A stretch of DNA of 64,000 bases from an uncultured Prevotella sp. (GTDB lineage Bacteria > Bacteroidota > Bacteroidia > Bacteroidales > Bacteroidaceae), in contig CAMOGW010000001.1 of assembly GCA_946614435.1 (NCBI GenBank), forward strand, positions 161,157 through 225,156. The letters are read 5' to 3'. The first letter of the stretch is position 1, and every line of letters starts with the position of its first letter. A program made the position numbers and the translations under genes. The notes beneath the pieces were generated by a model, which was not told where the DNA came from, did no database searches, and saw only the letters and a program-made list of their open reading frames with translations. Below, piece after piece: positions 50,190-59,515 of the stretch.

Positions 50190-53183
50190 TCACTCCTGCG
50201 GTGTATCGTTCTTGTGCATATCGCGATACTTCAAAGGCGAGATTCCTGTCTTCTCCTGGAAAATACGAGTGAACAATCCGGGATTAGCAAAGCCACAATG
50301 GAAAGCTATATCGGCAATGCTATCCTGAGTGTTCTCCAGCAAGTCAACTGCTTTTCGCAGACGGTAGTCAGTCACATACTCGCGCGGCTTCATGCCCGTA
50401 CTGTTATGCATCTGTTGCACGAAAGCATCTTCCGTCAGGTCTGAAGCTGTCTGAAGCTCTTCTATCGTCAGCATCGGGTCGGAATAGTGTATCTCCATAT
50501 AGTCGTTCAAGAACAGACTGAACTCATCATTCAGCTGCTGATGCTGATTCTGTCGCGGACCTTCGCGCAACAAGCGCAGTCTCTCGGCTCGTTCTCGACG
50601 GTGCTGCACCCAAAACATGAACCAGATGCACATAACAATAAATAGGAGCATATAAATCCAAATGACTCCCGAGGACAGCAGGAAGTAAGGAGGAACAATC
50701 ACCTCTATTTGGCGCATATCGAAACGGTCTGGCGATTCCAGAAGGAAAGCCTTCACCTTAAACATATAAGTGCCTGTAGGCAGATTGGCATAGGTGGCTG
50801 TACGAAGCTTGTCGGCATTCTGCCAACCATCATCATAGCCTTCCAACATATACTGATAGTGCACACGGTGCTGCAACCGATAATTGAGCGAAGCAAAACG
50901 GAACGCAATCACTTGATCGTGACGGGGAAGAGTGACACTGCGGCTATCAGGCACATAGTAATCAAACGTGTCGTTGAGACGAGGGCTCTGCAATTCATCG
51001 TTGACAAAGAAATCTGTAATGCGCAGCTTAAGCATATTTCCCGTAGCGGTGACGAGTTTGGAACGGTCCACCAGATAATAGCCGTTGACAGTACCGAAAC
51101 AGACATTTCCATTCGGCAAGCACACGGCTGCTCCTTCAGAGCATACAGTCTCATCCACGCCATCAAGATTAGAGAAACTGGTGAAGATACGCTTGCTCGT
51201 ATCGTAGGAACAAAGCACGTGATCAGTCGAGAACCACACATTGCCGCGACCATCGAACGTGATAGCACGTATTTCTTCACTGGGCAGGCCGTCCTCGGAA
51301 CCAAAATTCTCAAACAGCCAGCAACCATCGGCATCCTTACCAATAGTGTGAGCCAGTCCGCCACCGTTGGTGCCAACCCACATGCTTCCCTGACGGTCCA
51401 AAGCGAGACACACCACATCATTCGACATGAGAATATGGTCATGATCCCGTTCTGAAAATTTCAATGGTTGAATAGAGAGTTTTTTGTCATGATAGGACAT
51501 AATGAGAATACCGTCGGTTGTTCCTGCCCACACATTACCATCTTTGTCAATCGCTAACGTGCGCACTTTTGTATAGGAATTATAGGGGAAGGAACGCATG
51601 CTGTTCTTACTGTTCAAGAAGACCGTCTGACCGTGTGAATTCTTTGTCATCACATTGACACCGCCGCCAAAAGTGGCCACCCACACGTTTCCGTCCTTAT
51701 CCTCAACAGTCTTGTAAGCATGATCATCGCTCAGCGACCACTCATCATCGTTATGTCGGTAATTCACGAACGAATACCCCCCACCCTGCTGGCTCATCAG
51801 ATAGATACCATTATCCTTCGACGAAAGCCAATAGTTGCCCTTACGATCGATGTCGATGCTATAGATGCGTCCGAAAGGATGCCCCGAATCATCTTTAGCG
51901 ACGGTTCGCATTGGCTCTTCATGTCGCTGCATAAAGATGGTTCCGTTCTTGCTGGCATAGACATACTGCATTCTGCGCGGATCATAGACCATCGCACGAA
52001 TATCATTGTTCAACGAGGGTCCTTCATTAGGATAAGGTTGAATGCGGTCAATGGTCTTCTTTAGAATCTCGAGCTTCTCCAGTCCTGTTCTGCTTGTCGA
52101 TTCCCAAATGACGCCCTCGCTCAACTCCAGCGACGAATTGACCGTATTAGACAGGTTCCAAGGATTCACGGGATCGTTATGGAAGTATTCCACCTCATCG
52201 GTCTCACGGTTATAGTAACCATAGCCGCCATGATTCATTCGCATCCAAACCGTGTTGTTCACCTCGTTGAACACAGCACCGTGACCGTCATAATCAGGCA
52301 CTACTATACGTTGAACAAAATGCGTTTCTTCAGTTGAATTAGGCTTGATGCAAGACACACCTTCACGTTGATCAGAGAACCACACGATGGAATAGCTATC
52401 TACAAACAGTCTGTTGATGGCGTACTTAGCTGTATAGATGGTTTTCGGCTCCTGACCATAAGAAAAAGAGAGTATCTTACCCGATTCGGTTCCAACATAG
52501 ATATTGTAGCCATTCGAGAACATACACGTCACGTGTTCGTCGAGGAACAATCCTTTGCGTTCAACCGACAGATTGGAGATGTCCATCCGATGAACACCTT
52601 TATCCGTTCCCAACCAAATATCGTTCTGGTAGCCTTCAGCCACAGATGTCACGACAAGATCGTTCGTCGCAATGAGCTGGGAATTAACCCGATCTGCCTC
52701 AATGCGAAGCTTGTAGAGTCCCTCACCATTCACATTTACCAGCACGTTGCCAGAACTTGTGATTGTTATGGGATAGTTCGTCTTAAAATTTTCGTAACCA
52801 GGGATTCCTTCAAAAGGATTAATAATTTTGTCAATAGTGCGCTTAATAGCAAACACGCGCCCGTCATACATGCGGACCCACACATTCTGCTGATTGTCAA
52901 TGGCCATATCAATCACTCGATTGTGAAGGAAAGGAATACCGCTGGCAGCTCCTGTCTGGTAATTATAGAAATGATAGCCGTCAAAACGAGAGATACCGTT
53001 CCATGTTGACAACCAGATATATCCATAGTCGTCCTGAGCAATATAGGCGACTGCATTCGATGCAAGTCCGTTGTCGGTAGAATAATGCGACAACGATGCC
53101 TGATACTGCTGTCCATAAACGGTCTGTGGTCCTAACAGTAGGGCCACAAACAGTATGAATACATGGAACCATCTGTATCTCAT
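50190..53183 (-). CDS. Two-component-type propeller regulator lacking kinase and receiver
   Basis: 997 residues: signal peptide (VFILFVALLLGPQTVYG), ~700 residues of propeller repeats (GYIWLSTWNGISRFDGY, GNVWAGTTDGILIM), a Y_Y_Y domain (~745-810), one membrane helix (GVIWIYMLLFIVMCIWFMF), a short linker and an AraC-type HTH (SIADIAFHCGFANPGLFTRI). Hybrid two-component systems carry HisKA, HATPase and receiver between helix and HTH; here they are absent. A one-component membrane sensor that binds a periplasmic glycan signal and moves DNA directly is the likely design. No polysaccharide-utilisation genes lie next to it, so its target is elsewhere. Confidence 0.85.
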   Translation of the reverse strand: MRYRWFHVFILFVALLLGPQTVYGQQYQASLSHYSTDNGLASNAVAYIAQDDYGYIWLSTWNGISRFDGYHFYNYQTGAASGIPFLHNRVIDMAIDNQQNVWVRMYDGRVFAIKRTIDKIINPFEGIPGYENFKTNYPITITSSGNVLVNVNGEGLYKLRIEADRVNSQLIATNDLVVTSVAEGYQNDIWLGTDKGVHRMDISNLSVERKGLFLDEHVTCMFSNGYNIYVGTESGKILSFSYGQEPKTIYTAKYAINRLFVDSYSIVWFSDQREGVSCIKPNSTEETHFVQRIVVPDYDGHGAVFNEVNNTVWMRMNHGGYGYYNRETDEVEYFHNDPVNPWNLSNTVNSSLELSEGVIWESTSRTGLEKLEILKKTIDRIQPYPNEGPSLNNDIRAMVYDPRRMQYVYASKNGTIFMQRHEEPMRTVAKDDSGHPFGRIYSIDIDRKGNYWLSSKDNGIYLMSQQGGGYSFVNYRHNDDEWSLSDDHAYKTVEDKDGNVWVATFGGGVNVMTKNSHGQTVFLNSKNSMRSFPYNSYTKVRTLAIDKDGNVWAGTTDGILIMSYHDKKLSIQPLKFSERDHDHILMSNDVVCLALDRQGSMWVGTNGGGLAHTIGKDADGCWLFENFGSEDGLPSEEIRAITFDGRGNVWFSTDHVLCSYDTSKRIFTSFSNLDGVDETVCSEGAAVCLPNGNVCFGTVNGYYLVDRSKLVTATGNMLKLRITDFFVNDELQSPRLNDTFDYYVPDSRSVTLPRHDQVIAFRFASLNYRLQHRVHYQYMLEGYDDGWQNADKLRTATYANLPTGTYMFKVKAFLLESPDRFDMRQIEVIVPPYFLLSSGVIWIYMLLFIVMCIWFMFWVQHRRERAERLRLLREGPRQNQHQQLNDEFSLFLNDYMEIHYSDPMLTIEELQTASDLTEDAFVQQMHNSTGMKPREYVTDYRLRKAVDLLENTQDSIADIAFHCGFANPGLFTRIFQEKTGISPLKYRDMHKNDTPQE

Positions 53184-53203
53184 TCCAGACAGATTTTAAG
53201 GGA

Positions 53204-53752
53204 CTACTCCTTTACCAATTCTATGATTTTACCACCCTCTTCGAGTGCCTTCATGTTGAGGGGTATAAGATCGTGATGGCGCTCGGGCAAAGTCTTGAAG
53301 AGAGCCTTCTCCACACCACCAAAGCCTACGACGGGAGCTACTTTCAGCAGACCGCCCAGCACAATCATGTTGAACACCTTGCCGTTCTTCATTTCGGCAG
53401 CCTTGTCCATAGCATCCACCTTATACACCTTGATGTCCTTACGGGTAGGCGGATTGATGATGCCGTAGCTGTCGTAAATGAGAATGCCACCGGGCTTCAA
53501 TTTCGGTTCGAACTTCTCCAGCGAAGGCTGATTGAGCACAATTGCAATGTCATATTTACTGAGGATGGGTGACGAGATGCGCTGATCGCTCACGATGACA
53601 GTCACGTTAGCCGTACCGCCGCGCTGCTCGGGCCCATAGGCCGGCATCCATGTCACTTCCTTATCTTCCATCAGTCCTGAGTAGGCCAGAATCTTACCCA
53701 TTGAGAGCACGCCCTGCCCACCAAATCCTGCTATGATTATTTCCTTTTTCAT
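53204..53752 (-). CDS. 2-oxoacid:ferredoxin oxidoreductase, gamma subunit
   Basis: 182 residues, GFGGQGVLSMGKILAYSG and GGTANVTVIVSDQRISSP are the gamma-subunit signature. Works with the three upstream proteins in oxidative decarboxylation of a 2-oxoacid (2-oxoglutarate or branched-chain) to the acyl-CoA, with reduction of ferredoxin. Last gene of the 55870-53204 operon; the regulator gene follows 20 bp later. Confidence 0.85.
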   Translation of the reverse strand: MKKEIIIAGFGGQGVLSMGKILAYSGLMEDKEVTWMPAYGPEQRGGTANVTVIVSDQRISSPILSKYDIAIVLNQPSLEKFEPKLKPGGILIYDSYGIINPPTRKDIKVYKVDAMDKAAEMKNGKVFNMIVLGGLLKVAPVVGFGGVEKALFKTLPERHHDLIPLNMKALEEGGKIIELVKE

Positions 53753-53764
53753 TTTTTCTTCAGC

Positions 53765-54532
53765 TTAGATAGTAGTGTCCTTCAAATCTCCTTTCGGATA
53801 GAAGGGGAACATATTCTCCTTCATCCACTCATTTGCCTTTACGGGAGTGAGTTTCCATCCGCTGTTACAGGTTGAAACGAACTCAACCAGCGACGAGCCC
53901 TTCCCGTCCATCGAAGCCTGAAAAGCTTTCTTCAGCGCCTTCTTTGCCTTATTGATGGAGGCAACCGACTCTACCGACTGTCGGGTGACGTAGCATGTGC
54001 CTTCTAATTGAGCAGCGATGTCAGCCATCTTCAGCGGATAGCCATGCAGCTGAGGATCGCGACCGTAAGGACAGGTTGATGTCTTCTGTCCGATAAGCGT
54101 GGTAGGAGCCATCTGTCCACCCGTCATTCCGTAAATGGCATTGTTCACGAAAATAATCACGATGTTCTCGCCACGATTCAGCGCATGAATAGTTTCACAC
54201 GTTCCGATGCAGGCCAAGTCACCGTCGCCCTGATAGGTAAAGACCAAACGGTCGGGCCACATGCGCTTGATGCCAGTCGCAATAGCGGGAGCGCGTCCGT
54301 GGGCAGCCTCCTGCCAGTCTATATCAATATAGTTATAGGCAAACACCGCGCAACCCACGGGGCTCACGCCGATCGCCTTCTCTTCCATTCCCATCTCCTC
54401 GATGACCTCAGCCACGAGCTTATGAACCACTCCGTGAGAGCATCCCGGACAGTAGTGCATGTTGGCATCGTTCAGGAGTGTCGGCTTTTTATATACCAGA
54501 TTCTCCGGTGAAATAATTTCTTTAGCTTCCAT
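53765..54532 (-). CDS. 2-oxoacid:ferredoxin oxidoreductase, beta subunit
   Basis: 255 residues. CPGCSHGVVHKLVAE, the TPP-binding GDGDLACIGTCETIHALNRG and NNAIYGMTGGQMAPTT define the thiamine-diphosphate subunit. Cluster-coordinating Cys residues are near the N-terminus. Substrate preference (KorB/VorB type) not decidable. Confidence 0.85.
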   Translation of the reverse strand: MEAKEIISPENLVYKKPTLLNDANMHYCPGCSHGVVHKLVAEVIEEMGMEEKAIGVSPVGCAVFAYNYIDIDWQEAAHGRAPAIATGIKRMWPDRLVFTYQGDGDLACIGTCETIHALNRGENIVIIFVNNAIYGMTGGQMAPTTLIGQKTSTCPYGRDPQLHGYPLKMADIAAQLEGTCYVTRQSVESVASINKAKKALKKAFQASMDGKGSSLVEFVSTCNSGWKLTPVKANEWMKENMFPFYPKGDLKDTTI

Positions 54533-54545
54533 ATACTTTACTTCC

Positions 54546-55634
54546 TTATTTCATTAACTTTACGCGCAAGGCTTCAACAATTTCCTCGGGTTCGGGAACA
54601 ATTCCTCCCAAACGACCGAACTGCTCAACAGGCACTGAACCGTTGACACTTAGGCGCACGTCCTGTACCATTTGTCCTGCATTAATCTCGGCCACGAGAA
54701 TGCCTTTCTTCCCCTTAGCCATCTGAGCGATTTCCTTGGTGGGGAAAGGCCACAGCGTGATAGGACGGAACAGACCTACTTTCAAGCCTTCCTCACGGGC
54801 TATCTCGATAGCTTTCTCAGTGATGCGGGCTGCAGAGCCAAATGCCACAATCACGTAATCAGCATCATCGCACTGCTGCGTCTCATAGCGCACCTCGTTC
54901 TCGCGAATCTTTGCATATTTCTCCTGCAAAGCCAGATTGCGCTTCTCCATCTCCTCGGGCTTCAGTTCCAGCGATGTGATGACACGTCTCGTCTGCCCTT
55001 TCTTCTTGCCTGTAGAGGCCCAGGGGCACTGTGCTATCACCTCTTCGTCGGTTCGACGCGGCTTAAACGGCGGCAGCACCACTTTCTCCATCATCTGACC
55101 GATAACGCCATCGCTCAGAATCATAGCCGGATTGCGATACTTGAAAGCCAGCTCGAAAGCCAAATCCACGAAGTCGGCCATCTCCTGCACGCTGGCTGGA
55201 GCCAACACAATCACATTGTAGTCGCCATTGCCACCTCCGCGTGTAGCCTGGAAGTAGTCGCCCTGCGAGGGTTGGATAGTACCCAGGCCAGGACCGCCGC
55301 GCTGCACGTTGACAAACACGCCAGGCAGTTCGGCACCAGCCATATAAGTGATGCCTTCCTGCATCAGGGCAACGCCCGGGCTCGACGACGAGGTCATGGC
55401 ACGCTTGCCTGCGCCGGCAGCACCATAGACCATATAAATAGACGCCAGCTCACTCTCAGCCTGAACCACCTGCATGCCGGTAGTTTCCCAAGGCTTCAGC
55501 TCGGCCAGCGTTTCAATCACTTCACTTTGTGGCGTGATGGGATAGCCAAAGTATCCGTCAACACCACAACGAATGGCAGCACGGGCGATTGCCTCGTTGC
55601 CTTTCATCAATACCACTTCTCTTTCTTCAGCCAT
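54546..55634 (-). CDS. 2-oxoacid:ferredoxin oxidoreductase, alpha subunit
   Basis: 362 residues; GYPITPQSEVIETLAEL, TSSSSPGVALMQEGITYMAG and RGGPGLGTIQPSQGDY are the conserved alpha-subunit blocks. Catalyses 2-oxoacid decarboxylation with the beta subunit. Starts 5 bp after the ferredoxin-like gene. Confidence 0.85.
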   Translation of the reverse strand: MAEEREVVLMKGNEAIARAAIRCGVDGYFGYPITPQSEVIETLAELKPWETTGMQVVQAESELASIYMVYGAAGAGKRAMTSSSSPGVALMQEGITYMAGAELPGVFVNVQRGGPGLGTIQPSQGDYFQATRGGGNGDYNVIVLAPASVQEMADFVDLAFELAFKYRNPAMILSDGVIGQMMEKVVLPPFKPRRTDEEVIAQCPWASTGKKKGQTRRVITSLELKPEEMEKRNLALQEKYAKIRENEVRYETQQCDDADYVIVAFGSAARITEKAIEIAREEGLKVGLFRPITLWPFPTKEIAQMAKGKKGILVAEINAGQMVQDVRLSVNGSVPVEQFGRLGGIVPEPEEIVEALRVKLMK

Positions 55635-55639
55635 AGTTC

Positions 55640-55870
55640 TTACTCCTCCACACGTTTACGATAGACCGTTATACACCCGTCGGGGCACACTATACCACAC
55701 GACGCACAGCCCACGCAAGCCTCTTCGCGTGCGGCTTCAACATACGGATAGCCATGCACATTCACCTTTCCTGCCAAAGCGATGACTTTCTGCGGGCAAG
55801 CTTCCACGCAGAGCACGCATCCCTTGCAACGGGTGGTGTCAATGACAATAGCACCTTTCATCTTTGCCAT
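55640..55870 (-). CDS. 4Fe-4S ferredoxin subunit (delta)
   Basis: 76 residues with two clusters: CKGCVLCVEACPQKV and CVGCASCGIVCPDGC. It carries electrons from the oxidoreductase to free ferredoxin. First gene of the operon, after a promoter at 55928-55958. Confidence 0.9.
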   Translation of the reverse strand: MAKMKGAIVIDTTRCKGCVLCVEACPQKVIALAGKVNVHGYPYVEAAREEACVGCASCGIVCPDGCITVYRKRVEE

Positions 55871-55927
55871 AAATAGTATTTGTTAATTTGCTTTGTTCCT
55901 ATTCTGTGAAATCAGGTTTCTGTCGCG

Positions 55928-55958
55928 CAAAGGTAATAATTATCAATGAACTGACAAA
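55928..55958 (-). promoter_or_regulatory. Promoter of the oxidoreductase operon
   Basis: Minus strand TACCTTTG (-7, 55935-55928) and TTTG (-33, 55958-55955), 19 bp apart. Confidence 0.7.
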
Positions 55959-55983
55959 GAAATTGCCTGAAAAACTAATCATC

Positions 55984-56202
55984 TCAGGGATTATACATAT
56001 CCTTACAGTAGAAAGCCATAATGTCATCAAGCATTTTCTTGGCTTCCACAGCAGGACTGTCTGGATTGAGCCGGGCAGCCTCTATGTAGTAATTAATGGC
56101 TTCATGAAAGCTGCCCCGCTTCCTGCATTCGTTACCTTTCTTATATAACGCCTCGGCCTGTTCCTGTACCGAGACATGCTCTTCACGCTTCACTTCCTGC
56201 AT
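55984..56202 (-). CDS. Small TPR protein
   Basis: 72 residues, one to two tetratricopeptide units (AEALYKKGNECRKRGSFHEA, INYYIEAARLNPDSPA). It starts 4 bp after folD and is probably translated with it. A small scaffold; partner unknown. Confidence 0.7.
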   Translation of the reverse strand: MQEVKREEHVSVQEQAEALYKKGNECRKRGSFHEAINYYIEAARLNPDSPAVEAKKMLDDIMAFYCKDMYNP

Positions 56203-56206
56203 CTCT

Positions 56207-57085
56207 CTACTTATAGTATTCCTTCTTACCAGCCGCCAACGTGTTCTTCATCAGCGAGCAGATGGTCATGGGGCCTACCCCACCCGGCACGGGAGTGATG
56301 TAGCTGCACTTGGGAGCCACTTCATCAAACTTCACATCGCCAGTCAGTCGGAAGCCGCTCTTGCGTGAGGCATCAGGCACGCGAGTTGTGCCAACATCTA
56401 CAATCACTGCACCATCTTTCACCATATCGGCAGTCACAAACTCAGGACTTCCGATAGCCGCAATGATGATGTCGGCTGCGCGACACTCTTCTTTCAGTGT
56501 CTTCGAGCGAGAATGGCACACGGTCACAGTCGAATCGCCGTACTGTTTCTGCATCATGAGCTGAGCCATCGGTTTGCCCACGATATTGCTTCGTCCAAGA
56601 ATGACGCATTTCTTGCCCGAGGTCTCAATGCCATAGCGCTTCAGCAGCGTGATAATGCCCAGTGGCGTAGCCGAGATGAAGCAAGGCAGGCCAATCGCCA
56701 TGCGTCCCACATTGATAGGATGGAAGCCGTCAACGTCCTTCCGATAGTCAATGGCCTCAATAATCTTCTGCTCATCAATATGCTTTGGCAGAGGCAGCTG
56801 AACGATGAAGCCGTCCACGTCGTCGTCACTATTCAATCGCGCCACGCAGTCCAGGAGTTCTTCTTCTGTCACATCGTCCTCATAGCGAATGAGGGTCGAT
56901 TTGAATCCGCAAGCCTCACAGGCGAGCACTTTGTTTTTCACATAGGTCTCGCTACCGCCATCGTGCCCCACGAGCACAGCAGCCAGATGGGGCTGTTTGC
57001 CACCACGAGCCACGATATTCTTCACTTCCTCAGCTATTTCGGCCTTAATAGCCGTAGCTGTAGCTTTACCGTCAATGAGTTGCAT
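56207..57085 (-). CDS. folD: Methylenetetrahydrofolate dehydrogenase/cyclohydrolase
   Basis: 292 residues; catalytic Lys in [24 protein letters not shown](P) site [13 protein letters not shown] and [15 protein letters not shown]. It interconverts 5,10-methylene- and 10-formyl-THF. Promoter at 57112-57143. Confidence 0.95.
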   Translation of the reverse strand: MQLIDGKATATAIKAEIAEEVKNIVARGGKQPHLAAVLVGHDGGSETYVKNKVLACEACGFKSTLIRYEDDVTEEELLDCVARLNSDDDVDGFIVQLPLPKHIDEQKIIEAIDYRKDVDGFHPINVGRMAIGLPCFISATPLGIITLLKRYGIETSGKKCVILGRSNIVGKPMAQLMMQKQYGDSTVTVCHSRSKTLKEECRAADIIIAAIGSPEFVTADMVKDGAVIVDVGTTRVPDASRKSGFRLTGDVKFDEVAPKCSYITPVPGGVGPMTICSLMKNTLAAGKKEYYK

Positions 57086-57111
57086 AATTCTTTCCCTTAT
57101 TTTTTATTGCG

Positions 57112-57143
57112 CAAATTTACAAATATAATCCGAGAAACGCAAA
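57112..57143 (-). promoter_or_regulatory. Promoter of folD
   Basis: Minus strand TAAATTTG (-7, 57119-57112) with TTTG (-33, 57143-57140), 20 bp apart. A second -7-like TATATTTG overlaps at 57127-57120. Confidence 0.65.
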
Positions 57144-57234
57144 TAATTCGTCCTAAAAGAGTTACTGCAATAACCGAGGACCTAAGGTGAACGGATATTG
57201 CAGTAAGTGTCATATTCTATTTAAGCCTGAGAGA

Positions 57235-58590
57235 TTACAACTTGGGAACATTGCCTTTCATGTTCTTCATGGCAGCAGCCATCTGTGCCATCTTCGAACG
57301 GTCCATTCCAGTCACCATCTTCATCATCTTGCGTATCTGGTCGAACTGCTTCATCAGTCGGTTCACATCTTCAATCTTCGTGCCCGAGCCCTTAGCAATA
57401 CGAATGCGACGGCTCTGGTTGATGATGTCGGGATTGGCACGCTCCTTCGGTGTCATCGAGCTGATGATAGCCTCAATGCTCTTAAAGGCATTGTCGTCAA
57501 TATCTACATCCTTGATGGCCTTGCCCACTCCTGGCAGCATACCAGCCAGTTCCTTGAGGTTACCCATCTTCTTGATTTGCTGTATCTGATGCATGAAATC
57601 GTCGAAGTCGAACTTGTTCTTGCGGATTTTCTTCTCCAGCTTCTTCGCTTCTTCCTCATCAAACTGCATCTGAGCGCGTTCCACCAGTGAGACCACGTCG
57701 CCCATGCCCAGGATTCGGTCGGCCATACGCTCGGGATGGAACACGTCGATGGCCTCCATCTTCTCGCCCGTACCCACAAACATGATTGGCTTGGTCACCA
57801 CCGTACGGATGGAGAGTGCTGCGCCGCCTCGGGTGTCGCCGTCCAGCTTAGTGAGCACCACACCGTCAAAATCCAGGCGGTCATTGAACTCCTTAGCTGT
57901 GTTCACGGCATCCTGACCGGTCATTGAGTCAACCACGAAGAGCGTTTCCTCAGGATTGATGGCTTTCTTCAGCCGCTCAATCTCCTGCATCATTTCCTCA
58001 TCGACAGCCAATCGACCTGCGGTATCTACAATCACTACATTGTAGCCTTCCTGCTTAGCCTTGCGGATAGCGTTGTTGGCTATCTCCACTACATCCTTGT
58101 TGCCTTCCTCGGTATAGACGTCAACGCCTACGGTCTGGCCCACCACCTTCAACTGCTCGATAGCTGCGGGACGATACACGTCGCAAGCCACCAGCAGCGG
58201 GTTCTTATGCTGACGTGTCTTCAGCATGTTGGCCAGCTTACCCGTAAAGGTTGTCTTACCTGAACCTTGCAGACCCGACATCAGGATAACCGATGGGCGT
58301 TCCTCGAGCTTCAGTTCCGTAGCTTTTCCGCCCATCAGCTCGGTCAGTTCGTCATGCACTATCTTCACCATCAGCTGGCTTGGCTTGATGGCGGTCAGTA
58401 CATTCATACCAAGCGCCTTCTGCTTCACAGTGTCCGTGAAGTTCTTTGCCACCTTATAGTTCACGTCGGCATCGAGCAGGGCTCGACGCACATCTTTCAG
58501 CGTTTCAGCAACATTGATTTCGGTGATTTTTCCTTCACCCTTCAGTATTTTGAACGACCGTTCCAGTCGTTCCGACAGGTTTTCAAACAT
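57235..58590 (-). CDS. ffh: Signal recognition particle protein Ffh
   Basis: 451 residues: N domain, G domain (GLQGSGKTTFTGKLA, VDTAGRL, TKLDGDTRGG) and a Met-rich M domain (MMKMVTGMDRSKMAQMAAAM). It binds signal peptides and 4.5S RNA and targets ribosomes to the membrane. Starts 17 bp after the GlsB-like gene. Confidence 0.95.
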   Translation of the reverse strand: MFENLSERLERSFKILKGEGKITEINVAETLKDVRRALLDADVNYKVAKNFTDTVKQKALGMNVLTAIKPSQLMVKIVHDELTELMGGKATELKLEERPSVILMSGLQGSGKTTFTGKLANMLKTRQHKNPLLVACDVYRPAAIEQLKVVGQTVGVDVYTEEGNKDVVEIANNAIRKAKQEGYNVVIVDTAGRLAVDEEMMQEIERLKKAINPEETLFVVDSMTGQDAVNTAKEFNDRLDFDGVVLTKLDGDTRGGAALSIRTVVTKPIMFVGTGEKMEAIDVFHPERMADRILGMGDVVSLVERAQMQFDEEEAKKLEKKIRKNKFDFDDFMHQIQQIKKMGNLKELAGMLPGVGKAIKDVDIDDNAFKSIEAIISSMTPKERANPDIINQSRRIRIAKGSGTKIEDVNRLMKQFDQIRKMMKMVTGMDRSKMAQMAAAMKNMKGNVPKL

Positions 58591-58607
58591 ATATATTTGT
58601 TGTGATA

Positions 58608-58850
58608 TTATTTCTTCAGTTTAGCTGCCACCCAAAGTATCAGCACAGCTCCTACGATAGCGGTTCCTATTTGGCCGATGACGCCGCCCCAAGAGATATT
58701 CAGCAAGTCGAACACCCATCCGCCTACGATACCGCCGAAAATACCTAAGAGCAGGTTCCACCAACAGCCGTCCGACTTTTTATCCATAAGTTTGTTGGCA
58801 AAGAGTCCTGCCAACACACCCACAATAACCGATCCTATTAATCCGTTCAT
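58608..58850 (-). CDS. GlsB/YeaQ/YmgE-family membrane protein
   Basis: 80 residues, three membrane helices with Gly patches (GSVIVGVLAGLFANKLM, LLLGIFGGIVGGWVFDL, IGTAIVGAVLILWVA). Small stress-associated inner-membrane protein; activity unknown. First gene of a unit with ffh. Confidence 0.85.
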   Translation of the reverse strand: MNGLIGSVIVGVLAGLFANKLMDKKSDGCWWNLLLGIFGGIVGGWVFDLLNISWGGVIGQIGTAIVGAVLILWVAAKLKK

Positions 58851-58877
58851 TTAGTTCACTTATTTTTAAAAGTGGTG

Positions 58878-58908
58878 CAAAGGTAATCAAAATCCATGAC
58901 AGTACAAA
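58878..58908 (-). promoter_or_regulatory. Promoter of the GlsB-like gene and ffh
   Basis: Minus strand TACCTTTG (-7, 58885-58878) and TTTG (-33, 58908-58905), 19 bp apart. Confidence 0.65.
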
Positions 58909-58933
58909 GTATTACGGCCTTTTCTTTTGAAAA

Positions 58934-59515
58934 TCAGTCTTTTCGAACAGAGAATTCGCAGCCGCAATAGACCTGATTATAGAAGTTATATTCTTTGAGC
59001 AACTGGTTCCGGCGTTCCTGCAGTCCGCCCTTTCGCCAGTTTTGTGCCCAGAACTTAGTGCCCGGCACTGCTGTCTGAGCAGCCAGTCCCGCCCGTTCTA
59101 TCTGTTCCAGACTTTTCCAGCGCGACGATGCCAACGTGGTGGCGAAGAACTCCAGTCCCAACTCATGGGCCTTGCGTGCCGTAGCAGTCAGGCGCAGTGT
59201 GAAACAGCACTCACAACGCCGACCGCGTTCGGGCTCATGCTCCATTCCACAAATACCGCCCAGCCAGTCCTCATGACGATAGTCACCGTCTATCCAGCTG
59301 ATGCCCAAGCTTTCAGCATGACGTTTACTTTCCTCTTTTCGGATTTCATATTCCTCGCGCGGCCAGATGTTCGGATTGTAATAGAATATGGTGGGACACA
59401 CATCGTGCGCCAGCAGCCATTCCACGATAGCTGAGGAGCAGGGGGCGCAGCAAGCATGCAGCAGCACCTCTTTCAAGCCGTCGGGAACTATAATCGCAGG
59501 ATTCTTCATCTTCAT
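58934..59515 (-). CDS. queH: Epoxyqueuosine reductase QueH
   Basis: 193 residues with LLHACCAPCSSAIVEWL, RCECCFTLRL and YCGCEFS, the Cys pairs of the QueH (DUF208) family. It carries out the last step of queuosine synthesis in tRNA anticodons. The start codon at 59515 overlaps the stop of the next-upstream gene by 4 bp. Confidence 0.85.
   Translation of the reverse strand: MKMKNPAIIVPDGLKEVLLHACCAPCSSAIVEWLLAHDVCPTIFYYNPNIWPREEYEIRKEESKRHAESLGISWIDGDYRHEDWLGGICGMEHEPERGRRCECCFTLRLTATARKAHELGLEFFATTLASSRWKSLEQIERAGLAAQTAVPGTKFWAQNWRKGGLQERRNQLLKEYNFYNQVYCGCEFSVRKD

Noticed and set aside
54672-55664. 330-codon plus-strand ORF
   Set aside because: It is antisense to the oxidoreductase alpha gene and has no recognisable domain; typical GC-driven shadow.
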